A DNA stretch of 64,000 nt, taken from GCA-958296115 sp965222445 (GTDB taxonomy: Bacteria > Chloroflexota > Dehalococcoidia > Lucifugimonadales > CAJWER01). The notes beneath the pieces were generated by a model. That model worked only from the letters and a program-made list of their open reading frames with translations. It ran no database searches and was not told the DNA's origin. Shown here piece by piece: positions 57,045-64,000 of this stretch. The stretch spans positions 868,001-932,000 of the forward strand of contig CBDCTY010000001.1 of assembly GCA_965222445.1 (NCBI GenBank). The letters are read 5' to 3'. Made by a program: the position numbers and the translations under genes. Each line of letters begins with the position of its first letter. Position 1 is the first letter of the stretch.

Positions 57045-58219
57045 AGTACAAATCCCATCTTATCGGGCATGCTAGCAAACGTTTCTCCCTTGAGTCCGGT
57101 AAGGCTATATGCCTCGCGATAAGTCAATCGCCCCTCTTTGACTGCACGACTTACTGCGGCGCCAAGACGAGTGCCTACACGCCAGTGCTGGTTGTTCCAG
57201 AAGTTACCGCCGCGGACCGGCCCTTCCTGTGGAGCGCCCCCCCAGTTCTTGGCTTTGTTTTCTTCGTAGTGGTCAAAGAAGGCGCTTCGGGTTATGAGGT
57301 CACAATCAAGAGCGCGTCGAGCGGCGACTACCGTGCTTACTTTGAAGTGCCGCGCCACGTTCTGATAAGGATCGCCAGCCTGCTTCGCCGCAGGCCATCG
57401 CTCCAATAGTTCCATCTCCGGCACGAGGAACTCAGCTGCCATTCGGTCGCAGATTTCCTCTGTCCAATGACCTGTCCAGTGCAGGTCCTGAAGTTTGGAC
57501 AAGCCAGGTCTGTCCACGAAGATATGCACCAATTCGTGCGCCAGAGTGAATATCTGTGCCGTCTTGTAATCGGCGTTGTTGACGAAGATAAGTGGAGCGT
57601 ATTCGTCAACTAGGGCAAATCCTTGGAATTCACCCGGATCTAGCTTCCGGCGAGTGTCGTTGCCCACGACACCGTTGAATATTACAAGCACGCCAGCGGA
57701 CTCAATGCAGTTCCGTAGTGTTCGCAGGGCATTGATCCAACTTCCTTCGGCCGCCGCCCATCCCCCTCTGAGGTGCAACGCATCGCTGATGGCCGCCGCC
57801 ACTTGTTGCGGTGGAGAGTCCAAGCTGAATGCTCCCACAAACCCCAGAGGGAGGGATTCCTGGTAGATGAGCTCCTCCCTCATCCACAGTTGGCGGAGCT
57901 GCATCTGGTATACCGTTTCTAACAGATTGGGACTAGGGCGCTTCGGTGGAGCATCACCTCGCGCACGAAAATCGGTAATGGGAAGTCTGTCATCTGGAGG
58001 GTCGGCCAAATAGAGTTGCCCGAGAGGGGTATAGGTGCATTTCGCCAGAGCGTCGATCTTGGCGAAAGTGATCCTGCCTGTGCTTTCCCATTCGGATATG
58101 GCCTCAGGGCCGACCTTTAGCTTGTCCGCGAGCTGCCTTTGATCAAACCCTGCTCGCTCACGCGCCCACCTCAGCACAGCGGGTTCCAGGGTTCTGTGAG
58201 AGCGTCGACTAGGCATCAC
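57041..58219 (-). CDS. XRE HTH plus ImmA/IrrE metallopeptidase-like protein
   Basis: 392 residues from ATG 58219. N-terminal XRE helix-turn-helix (about 12-70: ARERAGFDQRQLADKLKVGP, AISEWES) and ImmA/IrrE domain (COG2856) with zinc motif LAHELVHIF and EICDRMAAEFLVP, the third ligand region. ImmA proteins cleave repressors to relieve silencing. With the DUF4411 gene overlapping by 4 bp it is likely the antitoxin-like regulator of a two-gene module. Confidence 0.88.
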   Translation of the reverse strand: MMPSRRSHRTLEPAVLRWARERAGFDQRQLADKLKVGPEAISEWESTGRITFAKIDALAKCTYTPLGQLYLADPPDDRLPITDFRARGDAPPKRPSPNLLETVYQMQLRQLWMREELIYQESLPLGFVGAFSLDSPPQQVAAAISDALHLRGGWAAAEGSWINALRTLRNCIESAGVLVIFNGVVGNDTRRKLDPGEFQGFALVDEYAPLIFVNNADYKTAQIFTLAHELVHIFVDRPGLSKLQDLHWTGHWTEEICDRMAAEFLVPEMELLERWPAAKQAGDPYQNVARHFKVSTVVAARRALDCDLITRSAFFDHYEENKAKNWGGAPQEGPVRGGNFWNNQHWRVGTRLGAAVSRAVKEGRLTYREAYSLTGLKGETFASMPDKMGFVL

Positions 58220-58306
58220 TCACCAAAGCGTCGGTGTCATTTCACTGAAGTCATCCACCCCGCCAACGTGAGCTGTAACTGGGCCATCTCGCAGGTACAC
58301 GGCGGG

Positions 58307-58498
58307 CTAGAGGAGCCGAGGCGCCGCTCGTCGAGGGAGTTCACGGCGCGGCGGGATCAGCGCATCGGTACGGGGCTTGGGGGCGAGCAGCAGGCCCTTG
58401 AGGTCTGGCCTAGTCATCTGAGGTTCGTCGGCCAGACTGGTCTCCAGCATTTCGTTGAAGCAGGCCTTGGGTTCCTGCACCTGCCGGGCGTTGCTCAT
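58307..58498 (-). pseudogene. Phd/YefM antitoxin remnant with internal deletion
   Basis: From ATG 58498 (GGAGGG upstream): VQEPKACFNEMLETSLADEP resembles the N-terminal half of a Phd antitoxin (VQEAKARF.E......EGPQ). It then jumps to RPDLKGLLLAPKPRTDALIP and RRELPRRAAP, the C-terminal tail. The middle DNA-binding segment (TRRG..A.V......) is missing. Still open as a 63-residue product. Confidence 0.55.
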
Positions 58499-58660
58499 GC
58501 ATCCCTCCGCTACACGTACCGTTGTGGCTGGCTAGGTATCAGACTAGTCCTACAAGTCCCGTGCGGTCAAGCGTAGTCGCCGGCCAGAGGAAAGGAGGGC
58601 CTCCTCCACCCCATTTCCCAGTCAACGCAACCTCTCGAGGTCTACTGCTTCATGGACGGG

Positions 58661-59080
58661 CTATGCGTGTTCCCAGGGGTTTATGAGATCGATGTCGATG
58701 TGCTGGAAATCGGCGATGTTTCGGGTGGCGAGGGCCAGGTCGTGGGCCCTGGCGGTACCGGCGACAAGAGCATCTCCCAGGTCCAGGGTGCGGCCGGAAC
58801 GCCGCTCCTGTGCCCGGAACTGCGCGGCCCACCTTGCGCCTACCCTGTCCAACGGCAGGATGCGGTCCTCATATTCTGTAACGAGCCGCCGCAGGTCTTG
58901 CTGCAACAGCGTGCGCCTGTTTCCCAGCGGCAAGCACCGCACCCCGTACTCGAGCTCATGGATGACCATCGAGGACAGCCACAGGCCGTCGTGCTGGATG
59001 AGGAACGTGGAGACGCGTGCGTCGGGGGCACTCCTCATAGTTTCCGAGATAACGTTGGTGTCCAGGAGGTAGCCGCTCAT
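58661..59080 (-). CDS. vapC: VapC-type PIN-domain toxin
   Basis: 139 residues from ATG 59080; the opening upstream lies inside the antitoxin gene. PIN residues: YLLDTNVISE (Asp and Glu), HELEYGV, GRTLDLGDALVAGTA (Asp pair), LATRNIADF (Asp). VapC toxins are RNases acting on tRNA or rRNA. It overlaps the Phd-type antitoxin by 4 bp, the usual coupled arrangement. Confidence 0.92.
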   Translation of the reverse strand: MSGYLLDTNVISETMRSAPDARVSTFLIQHDGLWLSSMVIHELEYGVRCLPLGNRRTLLQQDLRRLVTEYEDRILPLDRVGARWAAQFRAQERRSGRTLDLGDALVAGTARAHDLALATRNIADFQHIDIDLINPWEHA

Positions 59081-59352
59081 TCGGGTTCTTCGTCTATGAA
59101 GGGGACCTCGCGGGACGATTTCCTGTCCGGTGTCTCGAGATCGAGCCCTCGCGGCATGTTCTCGACCAGCCACTGGCCCAGAGGCTTGCGGTCCGTTACC
59201 TGGGCCTGCCAGATACTCTCTGGCACGACGACGAAGGGCCTTCGGGTGCCTATGCGCTGCGGCCCCTCCGTTTCGGCAAGACGCAGGACTTCGGACAACC
59301 TGGCCTTAGCCTCGGCAACGGTCCAGACACGGCCGGGTTCTGAGAGAAGCAC
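59077..59352 (-). CDS. Phd/YefM-type antitoxin of the vapC module
   Basis: 91 residues from a GTG at 59352. VWTVAEAKARLSEVLRLAET and GPQRIGTRRPFVVVPESIW form the DNA-binding Phd fold; the C-terminal tail (about 60-91, PDRKSSREVPFIDEEPE) should occupy the toxin groove. It precedes vapC and has a palindrome just upstream (59379-59395) as likely autoregulatory operator. Confidence 0.88.
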   Translation of the reverse strand: MLLSEPGRVWTVAEAKARLSEVLRLAETEGPQRIGTRRPFVVVPESIWQAQVTDRKPLGQWLVENMPRGLDLETPDRKSSREVPFIDEEPE

Positions 59353-59378
59353 GGTTCGCCCCCGTAGAAGATTTCTTA

Positions 59379-59395
59379 TAGTCTACAATAGACTA
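59379..59395. promoter_or_regulatory. Palindromic operator of the antitoxin-vapC pair
   Basis: TAGTCTA-CAA-TAGACTA, a perfect 7-3-7 inverted repeat 27 bases upstream of the antitoxin start. It overlaps the stop region of the NUDIX gene on the same strand. Confidence 0.65.
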
Positions 59396-60030
59396 TGTTT
59401 TTCCGTCGCGCAATTGTGGAGGCGCCCCAGAGGTCGAAGTCTGAACGAGGATCATGTCACCATGGGATGGCGCCTCGGGTCGGGGATGCTGGCCAGCGTC
59501 GAGAGGCAGCCTTCGCGCGTCGGCGACCGACACGAACTCGGAGCCAAGCACATATTCATCCATTTCCTTTAGTTCTGGGTGGTATTCGCCTGGACTGCCC
59601 GCGTACACGATCTGGAGGAAGTCAGGATGAGGGTAGCTCCAGCCCTCTGGCACAGGGTCGATGTGGGTGAAGTGCAGTATCCCGATAGGACGGAAATATG
59701 CCAGGCTCCAACCAGTCTCTTCAAGTACCTCCCGCCGCAGCGCGTCTTCGGGCGTCTCATTGGGTTCCAGCCTGCCACCGGGCAAAATGTGCCTGTTGCT
59801 GGGTCCTGGACCACCAGCACCCGGTTCCCGTCGGTCACTACCGCCCGCGCGGATGTCACGTATCTACGAGGAGGCGTTCTATCGGTCAGATAGCACGCCA
59901 AACGCATGGTGCCCGTAGGCCAGGTAACCATTTCCTCCACGAAGGGGGTCAGCGGACCCAGGAACGCGGCAAGATCGTCGTCCATATCCCATATCCTCAC
60001 CCACTCGTCGTCATCACGATACCGCGGCAC
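59393..60030 (-). pseudogene. Frameshifted NUDIX hydrolase
   Basis: The first frame (from GTG 60030) gives DEWVRIWDMDDDLAAFLGPL, ARAVVTDGNRVLVVQD. The other frame continues SNRHILPGGRLEPNETPEDA, completing the Nudix box GGRLEPNETPEDALRREVLEETGW (residues spread over the junction; key G, E, REVLEE visible), then LQIVYAGSPGEYHPELKEMD. A one-base loss in the CCC run near 59808 explains the break. If the base is restored the gene is a normal ~210-residue NUDIX protein. Either a sequencing error or recent decay. Confidence 0.8.
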
Positions 60031-60244
60031 TGTCCGCCTGCACCGACCTCCGCAAGCACGCCAACCGATGCGTCAAAAGGCGCGGAAGTTTGGCCCCAAA
60101 TCCACTACCTCCGTCATTCCCGCGACGGCGGGAATCCATCCCCGGCAAGGTGCACAGCCATAGCCTCAGAGGCAGTCCGTCACGCCGCCCGTGCAAATCA
60201 GGTGGTGGATCTGGGTTGGCGCACTTGGCTTGCTATCTCCTCAA

Positions 60245-61060
60245 CTACCTGATATCCCTCTCCAACGTGTCACGATTACGGTACACCCACGCTGCGGATC
60301 GGGCCCGCCAGGTAAGGCCCCAGATGATAGGGTAGCCGTTAGGCATCGGATCGACCATGCCGCGTGTGACTCCAAACGCGTCCGCTGTCTCGGCGGTGTC
60401 ATGGATAGCGTACCCGATGATCCGATCGACGAAGCCGCGCCGTTGCTTGGTCGAAAGTCCATAGGCATCAACGATAGCGCGAAGCTGGCGGGCACGGACC
60501 TCCAGAGGTGGCAGCCCCTCCCGTTCTGCGACATCGTCGCTGAAGAGCTTGGCGTTGAGCCAGCAGGCTTGGGAAAGTTCAATCATGGGATCGACAGGGC
60601 CGGCGGTTTCCCAGTCGATCAGCGCCGCCGGAAGCCCGTCTCGCGTCACGATATTCCAGGCCGCGACATCGCAATGCCCGATAACCCTCTTGGAGCCGCC
60701 AAGACCTCGGCCGAACCAGGGCGGCCACACTGCGTCAGGAGGCGGGCGGTAAGATGCGGTCGCCTCGTGTAGCTGCCGTAGCAGATGACCTACCCCTGCT
60801 GCGCCCTCGATGGTCCACGGGCCCGGGTGTGTGAATTCGCCCTTGATATAGCTAAGCGTTTCCCGACCGTCAGGAGCGAACCCCGAGCCCACGACACGTG
60901 GAGCGCCGGAGAATCCGACCTCTTCCAGGTGCCGCAAGAGCGAGTGCACGGTTGGCGTCCAAGGGCCGGCGGGCCGTAGAACGACGTTGCCTTGCCGTTG
61001 CACCCCGGTGCTTCCCGCACCCCGGCCCCTCAGTATTGTCTCGTTCTCCACTGTAGCCAT
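60245..61060 (-). CDS. Aminoglycoside phosphotransferase-like (APH) kinase
   Basis: 271 residues from ATG 61060 (the frame opens earlier, to 61132). APH fold: TLSYIKGEFTHPG in the N-lobe, LLRQLHEATASY, catalytic loop VIGHCDVAAWNIV (His-x-Asp-x4-Asn), and LIDWETAG with the metal-binding Asp. The group phosphorylates aminoglycosides, choline, homoserine and other small alcohols; substrate not visible. It stands alone. REP-like ATTCCCGCGACGGCGGGAAT occurs downstream at 60115-60134. Confidence 0.8.
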   Translation of the reverse strand: MATVENETILRGRGAGSTGVQRQGNVVLRPAGPWTPTVHSLLRHLEEVGFSGAPRVVGSGFAPDGRETLSYIKGEFTHPGPWTIEGAAGVGHLLRQLHEATASYRPPPDAVWPPWFGRGLGGSKRVIGHCDVAAWNIVTRDGLPAALIDWETAGPVDPMIELSQACWLNAKLFSDDVAEREGLPPLEVRARQLRAIVDAYGLSTKQRRGFVDRIIGYAIHDTAETADAFGVTRGMVDPMPNGYPIIWGLTWRARSAAWVYRNRDTLERDIR

Positions 61061-61391
61061 GGCGTCATTCTCACGGTGCGTAACTAAGGGCGTCAAGTCA
61101 TGCTTCCTACCCGATGAGACGAGGGATGACACAGCAGAACGGCGAGGCGGAGTCCGCTCACCGAACTCTCGACAAGGAATGCCCCTAGCCCCTGTGGGCT
61201 ACCGGAAGACCCGCAAGTGACAACACGCAGCCCACCGTTCTGTCCCATAGTCTCCGCTCGTGGCGAGTTTGCCCCTGACGGCGTATGACCAGGCCTGAAT
61301 ACAGGTCCAGAACGAACCTCAAAGTGGAGCCTCCCAGTTTGGTGGACTGGAGGGCGTAGTACAGGTTTCTCCGGGCCGCTGGAGGATGGCG
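61061..61391. other. Intergenic region, nothing recognised
   Basis: The 331 bp between the APH-like kinase start and the PLP-enzyme end show no supported gene, repeat or hairpin. Confidence 0.5.
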
Positions 61392-62636
61392 CTACGTGTA
61401 GGTTGCCTCGGGACCGCGGGCTGTTATCTTGCCTGCCGCTACCAGCTCCACCACGTCCTCCAGGTCGCTGAGGTAAGCGTCCACAAAGGGCTCGTGGCCC
61501 GGCGACTGCATGAAGTGAATCGCCTTGAAGGGGACTGAGTCCTTGGACACCATCCAGCCCCTGTCCTCCAGGCCGGCGGCGATGGCGTAGATGTCCATCG
61601 TCGTGGACGTGTACGCGAAGAGGGACATGTCCGGCTTGCCGAGCACAGTGAGGCCCTCGATGGCGTTGATGCGCTCCTGGAAGCGCCGCATGTATCGCAT
61701 CGTCCCATCGACCAGCCGCAGGTATCCCTCCTCGCCCAGGTAATTCATCACCGCCCACGCGGCTGCGATGGCCCCTCCGGGACGGCTGCCGGCGATGGTG
61801 GGCGTGACGTAGTAGCCCTGGGGCCGCTCCGGCGGTCCGTAGTCGAAGACCTGGTACTGGAAAATGTCCGGGTCGCGGGACAGGATCGCCGAGGCCCCCT
61901 TGGCCGTGTATCCGAACTTGTGGAGGTCGGCCGCGATCGTCGTCACCCCGGATACGCGGAAGTCCCACGGTGTTACCTCGTACCCCAGCTTCTCCGTGAA
62001 GGGCAGGAAGTAGCCTCCCACGCAGGCGTCGACGTGGAAGCTGATGCCCCGCTCCTCGGCCGGAGCCGCCATCTCCGGGATGGGGTCCACCATGCCGAGA
62101 ACAGTGCTGGGGGCCGACCCGACCATCAGGACGGTGTTGTCGGTGACGGCGGCGTGGTAGGCCGGTACGTCGACAAGGCCGTCCGAGGTCAGCGGTGTCG
62201 ATACGAGCTCGAGCCCGAAGTAGTCAGCCGCCTTCTGGAAGGAAGGGTGCGCGGACTCGGGGGCGACTATCTCGGGCTCGGTGACTTCGGGCCTGAGGGC
62301 CCTGGCCCGGTCGCGAGCCGACTTGGCGCCGAGAAGGTTGCTCTCCGTGCCCCCTGACGAGATCGCGCCGACCGCGTTCTCCCCGTGCAGCAGGCCGGCC
62401 GTCATCTCGATCACCTCGCGCTCGAATCGGGCCGTGCTCGGGAAGATCGACGGGTACAGCGCGTTGACGGAGAAGAAATCGATGTACGCCTGCTGAGCGA
62501 CTTCGAGTACGTCGTCGCCCGCTGGGTACGAGACGCCGGCTGCCAGGCGCTCCTTCCACTGCTTGTCCCCGCTCGCCATATCCCGCATCGTCTCGCGCAG
62601 CTCCGACGCCGGCACGCCCTTCTTGTCCAGCTTCAT
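61392..62636 (-). CDS. PLP-dependent decarboxylase/lyase (group II, sphingosine-phosphate-lyase-like)
   Basis: 414 residues from ATG 62636 (AAGGAG nine bases upstream). Fold-type I PLP enzyme: SSGGTESNLLGAKSARDRAR (phosphate loop), ESAHPSFQKAADYFGLEL, HVDACVGGYFLP (Asp contacting the pyridine N), and DLHKFGYTAKGAS with the Schiff-base Lys in HK. The C-terminal KAIHFMQSPGH belongs to the small domain. The pattern fits glutamate/tyrosine decarboxylases and sphingosine-1-phosphate lyases; the exact reaction is uncertain. Confidence 0.85.
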   Translation of the reverse strand: MKLDKKGVPASELRETMRDMASGDKQWKERLAAGVSYPAGDDVLEVAQQAYIDFFSVNALYPSIFPSTARFEREVIEMTAGLLHGENAVGAISSGGTESNLLGAKSARDRARALRPEVTEPEIVAPESAHPSFQKAADYFGLELVSTPLTSDGLVDVPAYHAAVTDNTVLMVGSAPSTVLGMVDPIPEMAAPAEERGISFHVDACVGGYFLPFTEKLGYEVTPWDFRVSGVTTIAADLHKFGYTAKGASAILSRDPDIFQYQVFDYGPPERPQGYYVTPTIAGSRPGGAIAAAWAVMNYLGEEGYLRLVDGTMRYMRRFQERINAIEGLTVLGKPDMSLFAYTSTTMDIYAIAAGLEDRGWMVSKDSVPFKAIHFMQSPGHEPFVDAYLSDLEDVVELVAAGKITARGPEATYT

Positions 62637-62841
62637 TTCGGCACGCTCCTTGCTAGCGCCATTGGGTGCGGCATCGCAAACCAACTGAGGATGTCGGTCC
62701 TCGAATCCCGCGTGTCGGTCACTCACCGCCCGCGCCGGAGGTCCTCATGCCTGCCGACCCGGTTCCCATGCTTGTCGGTGCAGCATAACGGATGGTACAA
62801 CTATCGGGGACAGGTCAATCTGCCTGCGGATGGGCCAGAAC

Positions 62842-62898
62842 TAATACCAAGTCACCGTGATGCCGCCGTATATGTGTGGCCAGGGAGTGGATTCCCGA
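62842..62898 (+). repeat. 105-bp dispersed element (R1), truncated copy 5
   Basis: TAATACCAAGTCACCGTGATG through GCCAGGGAGTGGATTCCCG, then breaks off; the GCGGGAATGACGG half and TTGGTAT end are missing. The interval 62637-62919 holds nothing else. Confidence 0.85.
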
Positions 62899-62919
62899 AG
62901 TTGTGTAGTCGGGTCGCGG

Positions 62920-64000
62920 TCACCAGGGTGGCGAGCGGCCGGGGGAGGCGGAGTCGATGGGTGCGGCCCAGGGGTCCGGCTCGTGCCAATGCTGTTCGAG
63001 TCTTTCCTTGATTCTACGCTCGGCGGGGGTGAGCTCCACGGGTGCGGGTTTTTCGTCCTTTTCCTCGTTGTTGCGCTTGGAGCCCTTTCGGAGAGCGGCG
63101 GCCCTGGTGTTTCCGTCCCGGCGTCGCTGTGTTCGGGTGCGCCTCCTTCCGGTCCGTCGGACCTTGTGGTCCTGGGGTCCTTGGGCAGGGTCAGGGGGAT
63201 GGGTTCCCGCCTCCGCGGGAATGACGATTTGGCGGGGCTCAGGGTGAGCGGATCCTTCGACGGTGCTCAGGACAGGCTCGGTACGAGCGGAGTTGGCTGC
63301 GGCGCTACGGCCCCCGCCGCCCCCCTGGGTTCCCGCCCCGTATCGAGTACGGGGCAGGCTCCGGGGAAGTTGGGGTTGAGTTGGCCTCATGCCTTTTGGC
63401 GAGGTCAGGCCCTTCGACAGGCTCAGGGTGAGCGGGATGGGTTCCCGCCCCGTATCGAGTACGGGGCAGGCTCTTCGCGGGAATGACGGGTGTGTTGGGA
63501 GCGGGCTGTTCGTCGCGGACTATGTGTACTATGAGCTCCTTGGCGGCGGCGATCCTGTGGTGGCACTTGAAGCCGTCGTTCCTGTCCTGCATGACGTCGT
63601 CGAGGAACTCGATGATGGTGCCGCCGTCGGCTGTCTGGGCTCGGATGAGCCTGGCCATGAGGAATTCATCTATCCCAGAGAGCACAGTGAGGAAGTCTCG
63701 CGTAAGGGTGGCCGGGGCGTTCAGGGTCACGGCCACCAGGCTCCTCTCCTCGGCGGAGCAGGGGTCGTCCGGTGTTGGGGCGTCCATTGATGGAGTGGCC
63801 GCATGAGACGCCGCGGTACTTGGCAAGGAACTTGGCGGCGGCCTTGGACTTGTGCTTTTCGAGCTGTTTGGCGGCGTCCATCCTGTGGCATAGCTCAGCG
63901 CCGTCGATCCTGTCCTCCATGACGTCGAGGAAGAAGTCGATGATGCGTCGGCCGTCGTCGGTCTTCTCGCGGACGATGTCGGCGAGTGTGGGCGGCTTCC
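62920..64000 (-). pseudogene. Hypothetical gene with tandem repeat, riddled with REP insertions (partial)
   Basis: The gene enters from the right edge. First block: LADIVREKTDDGRRIIDFFL, MEDRIDGAELCHRMDAAKQL and KHKSKAAAKFLAKYRGVS. After a frame change near 63790-63800 a second block repeats it: LMARLIRAQTADGGTIIEFL, DVMQDRNDGFKCHHRIAAAKEL. Then several REP units (63180-63480; GTTCCCGC hairpins, CCTTCGACAGG motif) are read through as PVIPAKSLPRTRYGAGTHP. A plausible tail, TPAERRIKERLEQHWHEPDP, ends at 62920. The family is unknown to me. The gene is split by frameshifts and repeats, so probably not functional as it stands. Confidence 0.5.

Noticed and set aside
1..64000. CRISPR array, tRNA or rRNA genes
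   Set aside because: No regularly spaced repeats with unique spacers and no tRNA cloverleaf or rRNA segment were seen; the dispersed repeats are too far apart and too long.

Overview
This is a GC-rich bacterial chromosome segment with dense coding on both strands. The gene content fits a Chloroflexota bacterium of the Dehalococcoidia/SAR202 type. The evidence for that is two divergent enolase-superfamily (mandelate racemase-like) enzymes, several MFS exporters, Gfo/Idh/MocA and SDR oxidoreductases, Ala/Pro/Thr-rich lipoprotein linkers, a minimal rsmH-ftsA-ftsZ division cluster and a Sat-CysC fusion. The placement is inference; no rRNA or tRNA gene is present to settle it.

Layout. 1-4575: the edge of a ccmH-like gene, a cobalamin-riboswitch-controlled B12 uptake operon (btuC-btuF-btuD) and a frameshifted cobO. 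4790-6180: a Fic protein with a 63-bp direct repeat upstream. 6452-18264: ten genes on the minus strand with gaps of at most about 66 bp (MFS exporter, SDR, LuxE/PaaK-like protein, potassium channel, second PaaK-like ligase, GNAT, universal stress protein, divergent SecA, Ser-rich lipoprotein, RNA/DNA methyltransferase). This run is the most unusual part of the window. 18594-23151: a family-5 substrate-binding protein plus two Dpp-type permeases. 23356-28286: two lipoproteins sharing an N-terminal module, a beta-propeller glycosidase-like protein, a YbaK deacylase, a sugar isomerase and an SDR. 28296-31107: a restriction-type nuclease-domain protein and an MFS protein. 31495-38398: otsA, trmD, a TIGR04076 protein, mog, rsmH, ftsA and ftsZ. 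38487-43616: enolase-superfamily enzyme, Gfo/Idh/MocA oxidoreductases and an orphan permease flanked by a duplicated gene end. 43617-45598: a graveyard of toxin, IS and repeat fragments. 45576-48418: sulfate assimilation (sat-cysC, cysH) behind a terminator-bearing leader. 48747-56480: MFS exporter, DUF6884/GIY-YIG pair, P1 peptidase, amidohydrolase, second enolase-like enzyme and second beta-propeller protein. 56502-59395: toxin-antitoxin modules. 59393-64000: frameshifted NUDIX, APH-like kinase, PLP decarboxylase-like enzyme and a repeat-riddled gene at the right edge.

How it works together. The catabolic genes (propellers, enolases, Gfo/Idh, isomerase, amidohydrolase, Dpp-type permeases) suggest uptake and dehydration/oxidation of sugar acids or related compounds, scattered as small modules. 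B12 uptake and sulfate reduction are each controlled from an RNA leader. Three strong promoters share the form TTGACA-N16/17-TAACAT.

The non-coding DNA carries several repeat families: a ~105-bp element with ATACCAA/TTGGTAT ends (five copies), a ~197-bp MITE-like element (two copies), and REP-like ATTCCCGC hairpins. Several genes carry single-base lesions or lack a normal start codon. Either the lineage has real decay here or the assembly has errors; read coverage would separate these.
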